Made by a program: the position numbers and the translations under genes. Positions 1 to 10,735 of a stretch of DNA of 64,000 nt are shown here, in pieces. The DNA is taken from NCBI RefSeq assembly GCF_040954645.1, contig NC_092810.1:10276185-10340184 (forward strand), read 5' to 3'. The stretch's first letter is position 1. Every line of letters starts with the position of its first letter. The notes under the pieces were generated by a model, which searched no databases, was not told the origin of the DNA, and saw nothing but the letters and a program-made list of their open reading frames with translations. This stretch comes from Diabrotica undecimpunctata (taxonomy: Eukaryota; Arthropoda; Insecta; Coleoptera; Chrysomelidae).

Positions 1-346
1 ACGATTTATTTTCTTAGTGTAAGTATTTCGGGGACAAAGTAGGTACTACTGTTGAGAGATATAAATAACGCAATATCTCAACTATTGTTGGTATTGGTAA
101 GATATCTGGTAAAAATAATTAGTTCAGATTATTAAGAGCTGTTAACGGAGAATGTTTTAGAATAGGCGCCGAAAATACAGATAAAATTTTGTTTATGGAG
201 GCCCTATAGGTACTGTTCTTTAGTAATAAACTCAGCGTAATAACCGATTGGAAATTTTCATTATCTTTTCGATATTTTCCTTTTTCTCTGTACGATGGTC
301 GGGTTACCTTAACACATTTCTTTAAATGTATCTATCAGAGGGTACT

Positions 347-420
347 TTGTACTACAATCTGATCAAGAAGATCAATGAAAAGCTTGTACTACAATCTGAT
401 CAAGCAGATCAAGGGGAAGC
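347..420. repeat. Tandem duplication, two 37-bp units
   Basis: Two adjacent 37-bp copies (347-383 and 384-420) both begin TTGTACTACAATCTGATCAA and differ at a few positions near their ends. The rest of positions 1-975 is AT-rich sequence in which I see no gene. Confidence 0.8.
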
Positions 421-975
421 TCCATTCTAAGTTAAATTGTTACATTTATCATTTTAAGAACTATAGTTTCATTTAATAATGTTTCATTATTAAATGAAAT
501 ATAGGTACTAACTTAGAGTAATAACACTTTACACAGGTATATTACGCTTGCACAATGCTCTGCTTTTAGACTAACTACTTTCAATTCACTAACTCGAACA
601 GTTTTGTCCTCTTGGGCATTTTTTTAGATCTGTGTTGTCGAGGAGTTGGACGGCCTCGATATTCATATGTTAAAGTATACGTTATTATAGACGTTGTTAG
701 ACATAACAGAGGAAAAAATTCTGGAAACTGGATATGATAATAGAAGAAAAAGTAGATCCAACTGTACATAATGATTTTCTGACAACTCAAAATAGATAAG
801 GGTGAAAATTCTCCTGAGCGATCAAGACATGATGTTATTGTACTCTGTCAAGAGTCGACAGAAAAAAGAAGATTACAAGCAGTAGCAGGGTGTCATTTTG
901 GATGAAACATGGATATTTAAAGATGACATTGTTATAGAAAAACGAAGGGTTAAAATTTTAAAATCAGAAAGATTA

Positions 976-1736
976 CAGTATATTATTTTTTCTTCAAACG
1001 TCAAATAATGATGACATTACTTATCTAACTTGATCCTGTCAAAGTTTGATGTCTCCGCCGGCAGCAGTTTTTTTTCCCATTTCTTTACGGCGGAGAGAAA
1101 AATGTTGTCATGGCAACATTATGAAACATGTCACAAAGCAACAATACAAATGTCATTAACAACAATTAAACATCATTTTTATTTATAGTAATATTAAAAG
1201 TACAATTAGTTAATGAGGCATTTTCAAAATTGAAACCGTGCAAAAATGTTCCCGACTCTTGATACGCATTGGTAATTGTTGATTTGTCATGTTTTACTCT
1301 GTCACATTCCTTCTGGTAATCTAACTAATTGTTGATGATACTGATGGTCGAGAACAACTTTCAGCAATCATTCCCGATGTTGGCGAATCATGAGGGTTTA
1401 AAATTTTTTGAGCATTATCGTTCTTATCGGACTTGGAGGGCCCCAAACGTGCTACTGCATCATTAGCCTCGGACTCAATTTCGTTTAGGTTTTCCATTTT
1501 CTCACTAAATTTGCGCTTGCGGTTGCAACAACAATAAGCTGTCTTTAATAATTGCAAACAACTGTCAAACAACTGTAACCAGGGAGAAGCAAATCCCACC
1601 GACGACTTAATTATTTTAATTTCTAACATCTAGACGAGTTTGATAGTTGTCACAGTTAATTTCGAGTAAAAATAGCGTATGAATTGTACTATTTATGGTT
1701 GAAAATTGCTACGTTTGAAGAAAAAATAATATACTT
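976..1736. mobile_element. Putative 761-bp non-autonomous DNA element with 25-bp perfect inverted ends
   Basis: Positions 977-1001 and 1711-1735 are exact reverse complements over 25 bp. TA dinucleotides lie just outside (974-975 and 1737-1738), which suits a Tc1/mariner/pogo-type TA duplication, although the outermost base pair (C976/T1736) does not match. The interior has a 102-codon ORF but no transposase, so it would have to be mobilised in trans. Superfamily assignment is inference; the inverted repeat itself is directly visible. Confidence 0.55.
1321..1629 (-). CDS. Unrecognised 102-aa ORF inside the inverted-repeat unit
   Basis: I do not recognise this protein. It starts with ATG at 1629 on the minus strand. 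It has a mildly hydrophobic N-terminal part with a cysteine cluster (TAYCCCNRKRK, around residues 31-41) and a polar, acidic/serine-rich C-terminal half. It lies wholly between the 25-bp inverted repeats at 977-1001 and 1711-1735. It could be captured host sequence, a remnant of an element protein, or a chance ORF. Confidence 0.3.
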   Translation of the reverse strand: MLEIKIIKSSVGFASPWLQLFDSCLQLLKTAYCCCNRKRKFSEKMENLNEIESEANDAVARLGPSKSDKNDNAQKILNPHDSPTSGMIAESCSRPSVSSTIS

Positions 1737-1858
1737 TATTCGGCAAAGAAGCGACTTTTCTTGACTTGCCCTCTATTACGCGCCTCACTTCGTTCGGCGC
1801 GTAATCTCGGGCACGTCAAGAAAAGTCATGCTTCTCCGCCTCATAAAGTAATATACTA
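1728..1858. repeat. Imperfect long palindrome (snap-back repeat)
   Basis: The arms fold on each other around an 11-nt centre at 1785-1795. The inner arms ATTACGCGCC (1775-1784) and GGCGCGTAAT (1796-1805) are perfect, and the outer arms match with small gaps out to about 1728 and 1858. The palindrome overlaps the right end of the neighbouring inverted-repeat unit by a few bases. It resembles a foldback MITE; no coding capacity. Confidence 0.7.
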
Positions 1859-1859
1859 T

Positions 1860-3189
1860 TGCATGCTGAATAGAGACATGGCTTCATTTGCGAACAGAGA
1901 AATGCTTAAGAAATCAGGCAATATCGTCTAATTTTCAGCTGTGATGTGGCTGCGAATTGCAATAGATGTTTCAATATTAATAGGTATACCCAAAAGATGT
2001 GATATATCAAGAACTAAGCAAGTATTAGAAACAACGACGACGGCAGTAATGAATATATTAATATTCATAATAAATGAATGCGTATAATAAAAATATTAAT
2101 ATTCATAAATGCATTTTATTTGTCCTGTCGTTTTCCGAATAATATATCTGGTTTTTATATATTAGGACACATCTTTAAACATTCTCAAAAAAAATCTGGA
2201 TATTTAAAACCCTTCCCTGTACGTTGTTTGATTTCCAATCACTGCAAGTTTACCAATCAAAATACTGTCACGTTTACTTATATTGATAGTGTGATGTGTT
2301 GTGAGTGGATTGTTTGTAATGCAATCCGACCATTTTGTACAGTATAGTATCCATGACCTATCCCCGTAGTAGTTAGTAGTAGGCAGGTAGTAGATATCTG
2401 TATAGGAAGGTGAAGTATGTAAGTTCGTGTTTGGGTGTTTGTTTCGCGTGCCGCCCGCAATCTCTCACTTTTCACGCACCATCCTCCCACGACATGTCAT
2501 ACAGGGTGATGCATATATACTCAAAACAAGAGGTAAAATTATATGTAATGAGAAATGTAACGTACGACTATAATTAAAGTTTTAAAGAGATTAAACAGAT
2601 TGCCTTATTTTACTTGTAAAGATCTAGAAATCATATATAAAGAAATCACCTTGTACAGCAGGTTACAACTTAATCATTTTTTGGAATCAAAATCTAGTGG
2701 TATAAATTTTCTGTCCAATAATGTAGTACAAAATCTTTCATACCGTGTATGTAATGTGTATGATTAAATAACCATTTCATAATATAAAATTATATTGGGT
2801 TTTAAGATACAAAGGTAAAGATTTTAAGGTATTTATACTGAATTCAAAAATTTTCCTAATTTCGTTGTTCCCTTTTTCGCTATGGTCTTCCTAGTTTAAT
2901 ACTACCTCTTCCGTGTCATAATCTAGTTTCTGAGCATTATGGGCTTATATTGGCAATAGTTAAAGTTCAAATTACGGCTCTAAAGATTTTAAATAATTCT
3001 TTGTTGAGCCACCGGGGTAGATCCTTGAGCCAGGAATCCTGGCCATTGTCTAGTACTGCAGCGGACTTATTGGTATTACGTTAAATATGAAAAGATATTG
3101 TAAACATAAAAACAGCTCAATACACCACAAAAATAAAAATTTAAAGACTACAAGTTGATTCAACAAGGTATCTGTTCCTAAAGAGTATA
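1860..3189. other. No gene recognised
   Basis: AT-rich sequence. A short motif containing ATATTAATATTCATAA occurs twice at about 2055-2110. Small ORFs here show no recognisable domain and are not annotated. Confidence 0.6.
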
Positions 3190-3836
3190 ACAGAACGGCT
3201 CAGAAATAGATCATCATCATAATCATTAGCCATTTTGAGTCGACTGCTAAACATAGGCCTCCCGTAAATGATTCCATTGCATCCGATCTTGAACATCCTG
3301 AATCCAGTTATGAAGGATGCGCTTGATGTCATCTGACCACCTTGTTGGAGGACGTCCTCGATTACGATAAGCATCGTGTCTAGGTCTCCATTCTAAAATT
3401 TTCTTGGCCCTTCTTCCATCTCTGACTCTGGCAACATCTCCTGCCCAGTTCCATTTTAGCGTTGTAATTCGTTTTACTCGGTCTGTAACACCAGTTTTTT
3501 CCCTTACTATTTAATTTGAAACTCTGTATCTCTAAGGGAGATATATTTTACATTGACCTCTTCATTGCTCTCTGTTTCACTTGTAGATATCTTATTGATT
3601 ATTTTTCAGGTATGAGTCAATGGTTCTGCTTCATACCTTAGAAGTGGAAGTACATATTGATCAACGACCTTTCTTTTCAGGCACATGGGAATATCTGATC
3701 TAAAGACTTCTCTCAGTTTTCTGTAAGCTGCCCATGTTAGTCCTATTTTCCTGTTTAACTCTGTTATTTGATTGTCTTTTCCTAATTTAATCTCGTGGTC
3801 CAGATACTTATAGGGATAAACTCGTTCAATTTGCGT
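3190..3836 (-). pseudogene. RTE-type LINE, C-terminal part of reverse transcriptase (3' segment)
   Basis: Minus-strand translation in shifted frames gives the end of an RTE-type endonuclease/reverse transcriptase. YPYKYLDHEIKLGKDNQ follows the catalytic core, then VLPLLRYEAEPLT, LKWNWAGDVARVRDGR and GRPPTRWSDDIKRI, the usual tail of these proteins. A GATGAT-rich run at about 3208-3230 fits the short-repeat 3' end of RTE elements. Stops and frameshifts make it non-functional. The upstream part of the same copy resumes at 5493-5968, beyond an inserted Jockey-type element. Confidence 0.85.
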
Positions 3837-5492
3837 ACAAAGCAAAAAAAGTCGACCACGTTCACATCTCATAGTCAATAACGTCATTCTTAGCAATCCA
3901 CAGGACAAGGCCAAAGCTTTTAAAAAGACACTCCAGGCCGCACTCGTTTCCCCCAACAACCCCAATTTTAACGAAAGATCCAAAAGGAAAGTCGAACGGA
4001 GAGTGGAAGATATATTCTAATACCCTTAGGCCCACACGGGGCCTCATTCCCATCGGATAATGGCCCCTGTGACTGACAACACCGTTAGGCAGATGTGTAA
4101 CTCATCAACATAATCAATACATGTCTTACGCTGAGCTACTTTCCAATCTCATGGAAGGTGGCCAGCACAGTCATGATTCCCAAACAAGGGAAACCCCCAA
4201 CCAATCCTGAATCATATAGACCTATTTTACTACTGAGCACCCTAGGTAGAGTCTACGAGAGGATCCTTAAGGAGAAGCTCGTAGAATTCCTAGACTCACT
4301 TTGCCATTCCAAATTGTCAATTCGGATTCAGGGCTGAACATTCCACACAGAATGCATTTATTAAAGCAGCAACTTTCATTTCACAATCAATTAACGAAAG
4401 AAAACACGTCATAGCCCTATTCCTAGACGTCCAGAAAGCATTCGACCAGGTCTGGCACACAGGCCTGATAGAAAAACTTCACCTTGCTGGACTGTCCACA
4501 TTTTTCGTTAAATTAATAAATTCCTATTTCTCCAATCGGACTATCCGGATCAAACTTGGCAACACTCTATCCTCACCATTTACTCTACAAGCTGGAGTAC
4601 CCCAGGGCTCAATTCTTGCTTCAATACTATACACAGTCTACAACAGTGACATCCCCCGCCCTTAGTAGTTATCGGAAACCCTACTGTTGTATGCGTATAG
4701 AGTGAGTGGACAAATGTCTGTATTCGAAAGAGGTAAAAACTACCTAGACCGAGTTATTAGGTGGTGCAATAAATGGAGAGTGACTATTAACGTCTCCAAA
4801 ACCCAACCAATACTATTTAAATCTCCCCACTGTCGTGATGTTCAGGGCCGGATAACCCCGATAGGAGAGGACCTTATTCTCAGAAACTCGGATTCCTATT
4901 TGGGAGTTCCTTTTAGCAGGACAGTTAACTAGAAAATCGACATATAAAACACCCTAGACTCGGTAAGAAAGAGGACTAAGCTTGTGGTAGCAGTGTCCGG
5001 TAAAATGGGCAATACCTCAAATAAAATACTATTGCACACCTATAAAACCTACATAAAACCGATAATCGAATACAAGGCATGCGTCTACGCATCACTTAAC
5101 ACCCGCAAAATGAACACAATCGTGGCTACCGAACGGAAAATTCTAAGTTTCTGCACGAGGAAGTGTAGAGTCTACCCGTCAGCACTCATACATCAAGTAG
5201 CCAATGTAACACCAATTAAGGACAGAATCCTGACCATAAGCAGTAGGTTTGTCCTTCACAATATAGCAGGCTCGAACAACCGAGTCAAAAAATACGGAAA
5301 AACTCCTTGCAATCGCCGAGAGAAAATACTCACAAGTGTTCCTAAAAGAAAACTTCCATTCCCTCCAGCAAAACTTCTACATAACACTGGCAACGAACTT
5401 TCTGAACCACCCCCTCGCTCCACAGAAAAAAAAGGAGCACCGATTCCTTGATGAGGCAATAGCCTAAACAAGGTTAAACATGGATTCATTCA
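3837..5492 (+). mobile_element. 5'-truncated Jockey-type LINE inserted in an RTE copy (degenerate RT)
   Basis: The plus strand encodes, with many stops and frameshifts, a Jockey-type pre-RT and RT region. FKKTLQAALVSPNNPNF is followed by PESYRPILLLSTLGRVYE, LFLDVQKAFDQVWH and LQAGVPQGSILAS; the YADD box is damaged. A thumb and C-terminal region continues to about 5450 (KPIIEYKACVYAS). It is flanked by TTCAATTTGCGT (3825-3836) and TTCAATTTTCGT (5493-5504), a 12-bp target duplication with one mismatch. The host RTE frame resumes across it. Confidence 0.85.
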
Positions 5493-5968
5493 TTCAATTT
5501 TCGTGCCATTAGCTGAAATGTTTTTGGCCACTACAAGGTTGGTCATGGGTCATTGCGTTTTGAAAAAATTAATTTTAAGGCCAAATCATGCGCAAGAGTT
5601 CTAAAGTTGACAGGCATGATCTACCCGATCTGCAATAAGGACTATGTCATCTGCAAGCCTCACGTTGTTCTAAAACACTCCGCATTTATGTTGACTCCAC
5701 TATTTTTCCAATTATTGTTTCTCACGGCACTTTGTAATAAAGCGGGGAATAGTTTAGGAAAGATGGTGTCTCCTTGAGTAATACTCTTATTCAGAGGAAA
5801 TGTGTTTGTGTCGCCTAGTACATTTCCACTGCAGTTGTTGCGCTATTATATATATTTCAAAGAAGGGTTGTGTACAAATGATCAATAATGCACTCTGTAA
5901 GAGCTCTTAATATAGAGCTATGCTGGACTGAGTTAAATGCTTTCTCAAAATCTACAAATATTAATATC
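5493..5968 (-). pseudogene. RTE-type LINE, reverse transcriptase core (5' segment of the copy at 3190)
   Basis: The minus strand shows the RT palm in broken frames: VDFEKAFNSVQHSSIL, then a motif resembling QGDT(I)SPKLF, GVNINAECFRTT, a damaged ADD region and NGTKIE at the junction. NGTKIE joins directly to RVYPYKYL on the other side of the Jockey insertion, which shows both segments were one element. The element is truncated at about 5968, so no endonuclease is present. Confidence 0.8.
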
Positions 5969-6009
5969 AAGCAACAAAATAATATAAATAACTACTAAAA
6001 TGTCACCCT

Positions 6010-6371
6010 GTAACTTACAACCAAAATTTTACAGGAACGAATAGAATGGATCAGACAGAAAACCAAGGTCACTGATGTAATCCACAGAATTAAATCTTTA
6101 AAATGGCAGTGGTCGGGACATTTACCGAGAAAAGCTGACAATAGATGGTGCACTAGAATTACACTGTGGTACCCAAGAGGCGTCAAGGGACCAAAACGTC
6201 GTCCAAATTTAAGATAGGACTATGACATAAGGAAACAAGCCTGTACAATATGGCACAGAAAAGCAAATATTAGATAATCGATTGAGTATGTAATGGATGC
6301 TGCACCATAATCCGTAAAATACGCTGAGAATGATGATGATGATGATTATGATGGTGATGATGATGATGAGA
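6010..6371 (+). pseudogene. RTE-type LINE 3' end
   Basis: A short plus-strand remnant of an RTE C-terminus: ERIEWIRQKTKVTDVIHRIK, then LKWQWSGHLPRKADNRW. It ends in a GATGAT-rich run at about 6331-6371 that serves as the 3' tail. A stop interrupts the GRPPTRW-equivalent region. Its orientation is opposite to the RTE copy beside it, so it is a separate insertion. Confidence 0.8.
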
Positions 6372-7681
6372 CAATATAAATCAGTGGGTCTAAAAGAGAA
6401 AAGAAGAATCTAACAAACACGATAACAGAATGGCAAAGAGCAAAATAGGTAGAATAGACCAAGACAACCAGACAACCGCACGAAGAAACAAAGAAAAGAA
6501 GATGAAACGATAATACTGTAATAGAATTAGTAGCAACTTTGCAGAAAAGCAGTATACCTGTATAAAAGAAGAAGAAAAATTTGTATAAATGTCAATCTCA
6601 CAAGATCTCAGTCTCAAAAGACAGTCTGGATCATTTTCCTTCTATTTACTATGCGGTTACATACGTCGATAATTTTTGTATTGACTGAAGTTTAAAAAAG
6701 TTGCAACAAAACTTTTTAGTCAATATAATAATGAAATATGCATATAACAATACATGGAGCAATGATTTTTAATTTGCAGGGATTTTACGATATTTTCAGT
6801 CATTTTTAAAGACTTTAAAAGTTTTATCTATCAAATTTGTGTTACTGTATCTCTCATGTTGGTTGTGGACTCGGGATTTACCCCGTATGGAAGTTTTCCA
6901 ACATCCAATAGACCAACTACAAGCATGTCGTCGCGTTATTCTTTGTTTACACACCTTTTACATGTAAGGCTCGACGCGGCCGGCAGGGCAGCGAGCGGCT
7001 GTGGTTTCATTCATAAAATTTATTTTCATGACTGGCAACTATTTTCTAATCATGAAGTACTTCGCACGAGATAGGAAATGATTTAAATCACGATAGTTAT
7101 TTTGATTCGCAGGAATGTGCCGTACTAAATACAGACGACAAAATCTAAGGTTAGTTACGCGACAAGTAACGCTATCGCGAAATCGGTTTTTAATCACTTT
7201 AACTTATTAAAAGGGAGTGTCAGTGTATTGTTATTTATACAACTTCTCGGTTATTTTTTTATTATAAACACAGACTTGCCCTGTTAATGGTTCTATTCTT
7301 TGTTTTTTCTTTTTGGTCTTGTATGTCTCTAAACTTTTTTCCTTTATTACTGGTGACTCATATTAGTAAATGCGCCTTAGTTGTAAATATACGGTTTATA
7401 AAAACATTGATAATCCGACAGGTATGGGACCAAAGGTGTGTCGGATTATCAAAAGTGTCCGGATTATCGAAAATGATTGTATATTTGGCATTGTTTTGCT
7501 AGCAGTAGCCGACAATATTCTTAAATTTTATGAGTAAAATGCTACCCAGATTAATATGCAAATGAAACACCCATTTTGGCTAACTAAAACATATTTTAAC
7601 AGAAATATGGAAGATAATAAATGTAATGTACATGCAATGTGTAAATAATAACTTATAAAAATTATTCTACTTCTTCTCGTG
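6372..7681. other. No gene recognised; small inverted repeat
   Basis: No domain is recognisable in the small ORFs. GATAATCCGACA (7409-7420) and its reverse complement (7439-7450) form a 12-bp inverted repeat, and a related GGATTATCGA follows at 7461-7470. This looks like a relic of a transposon end, but the family cannot be assigned. Confidence 0.5.
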
Positions 7682-7985
7682 CCACTCCTAGCGGAGATTG
7701 GAAATCATCATGGCCACTGCGACTTTGTTAGCAGCGTGCCTAAAAAGTTCAATCGAACTACACCCGAACCATTCACGTAGATTACGAAGCCACGATATTT
7801 TTCTTTTTCCCACACTTCTTTTGCCCTTAATTTTGCCCTGCATGATATTTCTTAAAAGTTCGTATTTTTCACCTCTCACAATGTGCCCCAAGTATTCCAT
7901 CTTTCTAGTTTTTATCTCATTTAGAATTTCGCATCTTTTGTCTAAAGTTTGGAGTACTTGCGTGTTAGTGACGCTTATAAAAATT
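7682..7985 (-). pseudogene. LINE tail (endonuclease-reverse transcriptase family, RTE-like)
   Basis: The minus strand encodes the C-terminus of an insect endonuclease-reverse transcriptase: VTNTQVLQTLDKRCEILNE, then YLGHIVRGEKYELL, GKIKGKRSVGKRKISWLRNL and a terminal AVAMMISNLR. The sequence ends in a GAAGAAG run, the usual short-repeat tail. The frame is open over 70 codons, but the copy is 5'-truncated and has no catalytic core. Confidence 0.8.
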
Positions 7986-8174
7986 ATACGTACTAATAAC
8001 TAAATGCCGCAATTAAGATTAATTATGGACGTATGTAAATTTTCAGTGTTTTATTCCTAGATAAAACGAATTTCCATCATGTAACGGTCGATTTTACTAT
8101 AAATCCTACTCCAAATTTACTATTCGTTTCATTTCCTTTATCCAGTTTCCAAATTATCAAAGGTATATCAGATC

Positions 8175-8424
8175 GTGTCCCGTGATTAAGAAGAATATCA
8201 ATTAAAATTATCCAGGTATATGCCCCCACGACAGCTTATGACGAAGATATCGAACTATTTTATGAAGATATATCAAAGGCTATGGAAGAACATAAAAATC
8301 GTCTTACACTAGTAATTGGAGATTTCAATGCCAAACTAGATGGAAAACTAAACAAAGAAGAAACTAAAATAGGAGATTTCGGATATGGTCAGAGAAATGA
8401 TAAAGGTGCTACTTTAATGAACTA
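8175..8424 (+). pseudogene. LINE endonuclease domain, first part
   Basis: Plus-strand translation gives the central part of an apurinic-like (EEP) endonuclease: IIQVYAPTTAYDEDIELFYE, VIGDFNAKLDG and GYGQRNDKGATLMNY. VYAPT and GDFNAK are the conserved strands carrying active-site residues. The frame breaks off at 8424, where a Penelope-like element is inserted, and resumes at 9786. Confidence 0.8.
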
Positions 8425-9790
8425 ATATTGTTCTGAAGCTATTTTCTTGTGGCATTTTAAATTAATTACTATTTAAATGGAAATAAGCCACAATTAAAGG
8501 ATAAAATACGTTTATTGACGTTTCAATTTCCACTTCGGAAATCGTTCTCAAAATACAAACATTAGTAAATTAAACAAATTTTGTTTTTTGTTACTTAGTG
8601 AAAAATTCTTCTAATAATTTAATTTTATCTGACTCATCTATATTGACAATTCAGACATACATTATACATTTTAAAGTAGACGACTTTAAAATGATATTGC
8701 CAGTATTGTTGACTTGCGTTCCTGGGACGACTTTACTTATAAGATAGTTCATTCGATTACATGAAATCAACTTTAACTTGAGAATATCCATCATAACAGA
8801 TCATAGCACGTAATTCGTCTTTAAAAAGACAAATACATGCCATGATGACAGTAATATTCTCCTGTTAGTGATTCAATAGTAAATTATGAGGGAAAAACCA
8901 GGAAAAAACCTCATAATACTATCCCGACATGGTAAGTATTTGATCGTGCATTTAGTTTACCTTCAATAAACACCAAATTCCGATTTTATATGTTTGTTAT
9001 TTAAAAAACATAAATGATGTATTCTCTATATGTTACTGACTTACCAATACTGGTATTTTCCTTTTAATAACTTCCTCTTTTAATATGGGTAACCAGATCC
9101 TATTACATTCTGCCGAGGAACTTGCGACACAATTGGTCTCATTTAGCATAATTAAAGCCGCTTCTTTGATTTTTCTCTTTTTACCATCCGTTTCTTTTAG
9201 GACTATATTTGAATCATTCTGTTCTAATAGAATATTAAATTTATTTAAATGTATATCTCCTTGTTTAATATATGAATTTTCATATACTATATGTAAACTA
9301 AAAATAATTTGATCAAAATCAAATATAGTATTATGAGGTTTTTTCCTGGTTTTTTCCCTCATAATTTACTATGGAATCACTAACAGGAGAATTTTACTGT
9401 CATCATGGCATGTATTTGTCTTTTTAAAGACGAATTACATGTTATGATCTTTTCTGACGGATATTCTCAAGTTAAAGTTGATTTCATGTAATCGAATGAA
9501 CTATCTTATAAGTAAAGTCGTCCCAGGAACGCAACTCAACAATATTGGCAATATCATTTTAAAGTCGTCTACTTTAAAATGTATAATGTATGTCTGAATT
9601 GTCAACATAGATGAGTCAGATAAAATTAAATTATTAGAAGAATTTTTCACTAAATAACAAAAAACTAATTTGTTTAATTTACTAATGTTTGTATTTTGAG
9701 ACCGATTTTCGAAGTGGAAATTGAAACGTCAATAAACGTATTTTATCCTTTAATTGTGGCTTATTCCCATTTAAATAGTAATTAATTTAA
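8425..9790. mobile_element. Penelope-like element with long inverted terminal repeats
   Basis: Positions 8457-8922 and 9325-9790 are inverted copies of about 466 bp with only scattered differences. TTTAATGAACTA occurs at 8413-8424 and again at 9786-9797, giving a 12-bp target duplication. The left side has 32 extra bases (8425-8456) not matched on the right. The interior ORF resembles the end of a Penelope-like GIY-YIG protein. Penelope elements are known to carry terminal repeats in direct or inverted orientation, which fits. No reverse transcriptase remains, so this copy cannot move by itself. Confidence 0.6.
9033..9362 (-). pseudogene. Possible Penelope-like endonuclease C-terminus (109 aa)
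   Basis: The ORF begins inside the right inverted repeat and runs into the unique centre. Its pattern (FDFDQIIF, then KRKIKEAALIML and NRIWLPILKEE) recalls the region after the GIY-YIG nuclease core of Penelope-like elements, where KRKIKEA(L/A) is common. The GIY-YIG catalytic core itself is absent. The call is made from motif memory only; an unrelated element protein is possible. Confidence 0.4.
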
Positions 9791-10130
9791 TGAACTACCT
9801 GGAAGAAAAGCATCTATACGCAATGACCTCCTTTTAAAAAAAGAAGCACCAACGAAAATGGACATGGATCACCCCTAATGGATCCACAAAAAATGAGATC
9901 TACTGCATACTGTTTACGAAACGATATATCATTAAAGATGCAACAGTTCTTAACAGATTCACAACAGGTAGCGATTACAGGATGGTCAGATCAAAAATTA
10001 GTATTGACGGTAACTATGAAATGAAAAAAAAAAATAATTAGAAACTGGGATCTAGTAGATAGAAACAAACTAGGGCAATATAAAAAGATATACAAAGACC
10101 TATTCAAAGAACAACTTACCTAAAAATATG
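9786..10130 (+). pseudogene. LINE endonuclease domain, second part
   Basis: This continues the frame of 8175-8424 after the Penelope-like insertion: NYLEEKHLYAMTSF, then KWTWITPNGSTKNEI and LNRFTTGSDYRMVRSKI. These correspond to the W(T)SPNG and SDH regions of the EEP endonuclease. Stops appear after about 10035, and no RT domain follows. TATCCTAAGGGTA occurs twice just beyond the end (10141-10153 and 10157-10169). 10170-10440 shows nothing recognisable. Confidence 0.75.
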
Positions 10131-10439
10131 TCTATTTCCGTATCCTAAGGGTACGTTATCCTAAGGGTAAAATTCGCAATTCTTCAAATAAAGCTATTTT
10201 CGCTGAGATTTTCATTGGAACTGTTTTCTCAAAATTATTCCTCATTGTCAGTATTGTCGTCTTAAGTTTCTAATTTGTTAAAAATACGGCTCTCGTCATC
10301 GTCATTGTCTTGTATTTATGATTGTCAAATCCTCCAACTCATTTCATAGCATTTAAATTCTCTCTTATTCTCTTTCATAATCTCCCATCGCCATGAAAAT
10401 ATGCTGTAACAAAAAGTTACGTAATTCTACTAAAAGAGA

Positions 10440-10735
10440 CGGGATTTATTGGTGATGCATTGATTTTAATGTACGATGCCATACCACACGAGTCACTACC
10501 ACCTATTTGACTGAGATCTGTATACCTACAATAAATTGGCCTGCGTTGAGCCCGGACCTAAATCCAATAGAGCATGTTTTAGAAAAGCTTAAAGAAGGAT
10601 CCGGGACAGAAATCATGCACCAGGGAGCATAATGGAATTGAGAGCTGTGATTAATGATGAATGGGAAGCAATCCCTCAAGAATTTATTAGAAAAGTCATT
10701 CGATCCATGCGAAATTCATTTTGTAATTGATGATT
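10440..10735 (+). pseudogene. Tc1-type (DD34E) transposase fossil, C-terminal part
   Basis: Broken frames give FIGDALILMYDAIPHES, a decayed form of the second catalytic aspartate motif (usually MHDNARPH). WPALSPDLNPIEHVLEKL follows, with the third catalytic residue in NPIEH, and then AVINDEWEAIPQEFIRKVI. At least one stop and one frameshift are present. No terminal inverted repeats were found nearby. Confidence 0.8.

Noticed and set aside
892..954. VILDETWIFKDD-like peptide similar to the first catalytic motif of the DD82E transposase
   Set aside because: Only about five residues match, with a stop just upstream and no other transposase block nearby.
2278..2490. 70-codon minus-strand ORF
   Set aside because: No domain, biased composition, overlapping plus-strand ORF; likely chance.
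7698..8003. 101-codon plus-strand ORF
   Set aside because: Antisense shadow of the minus-strand LINE tail at 7682-7985.
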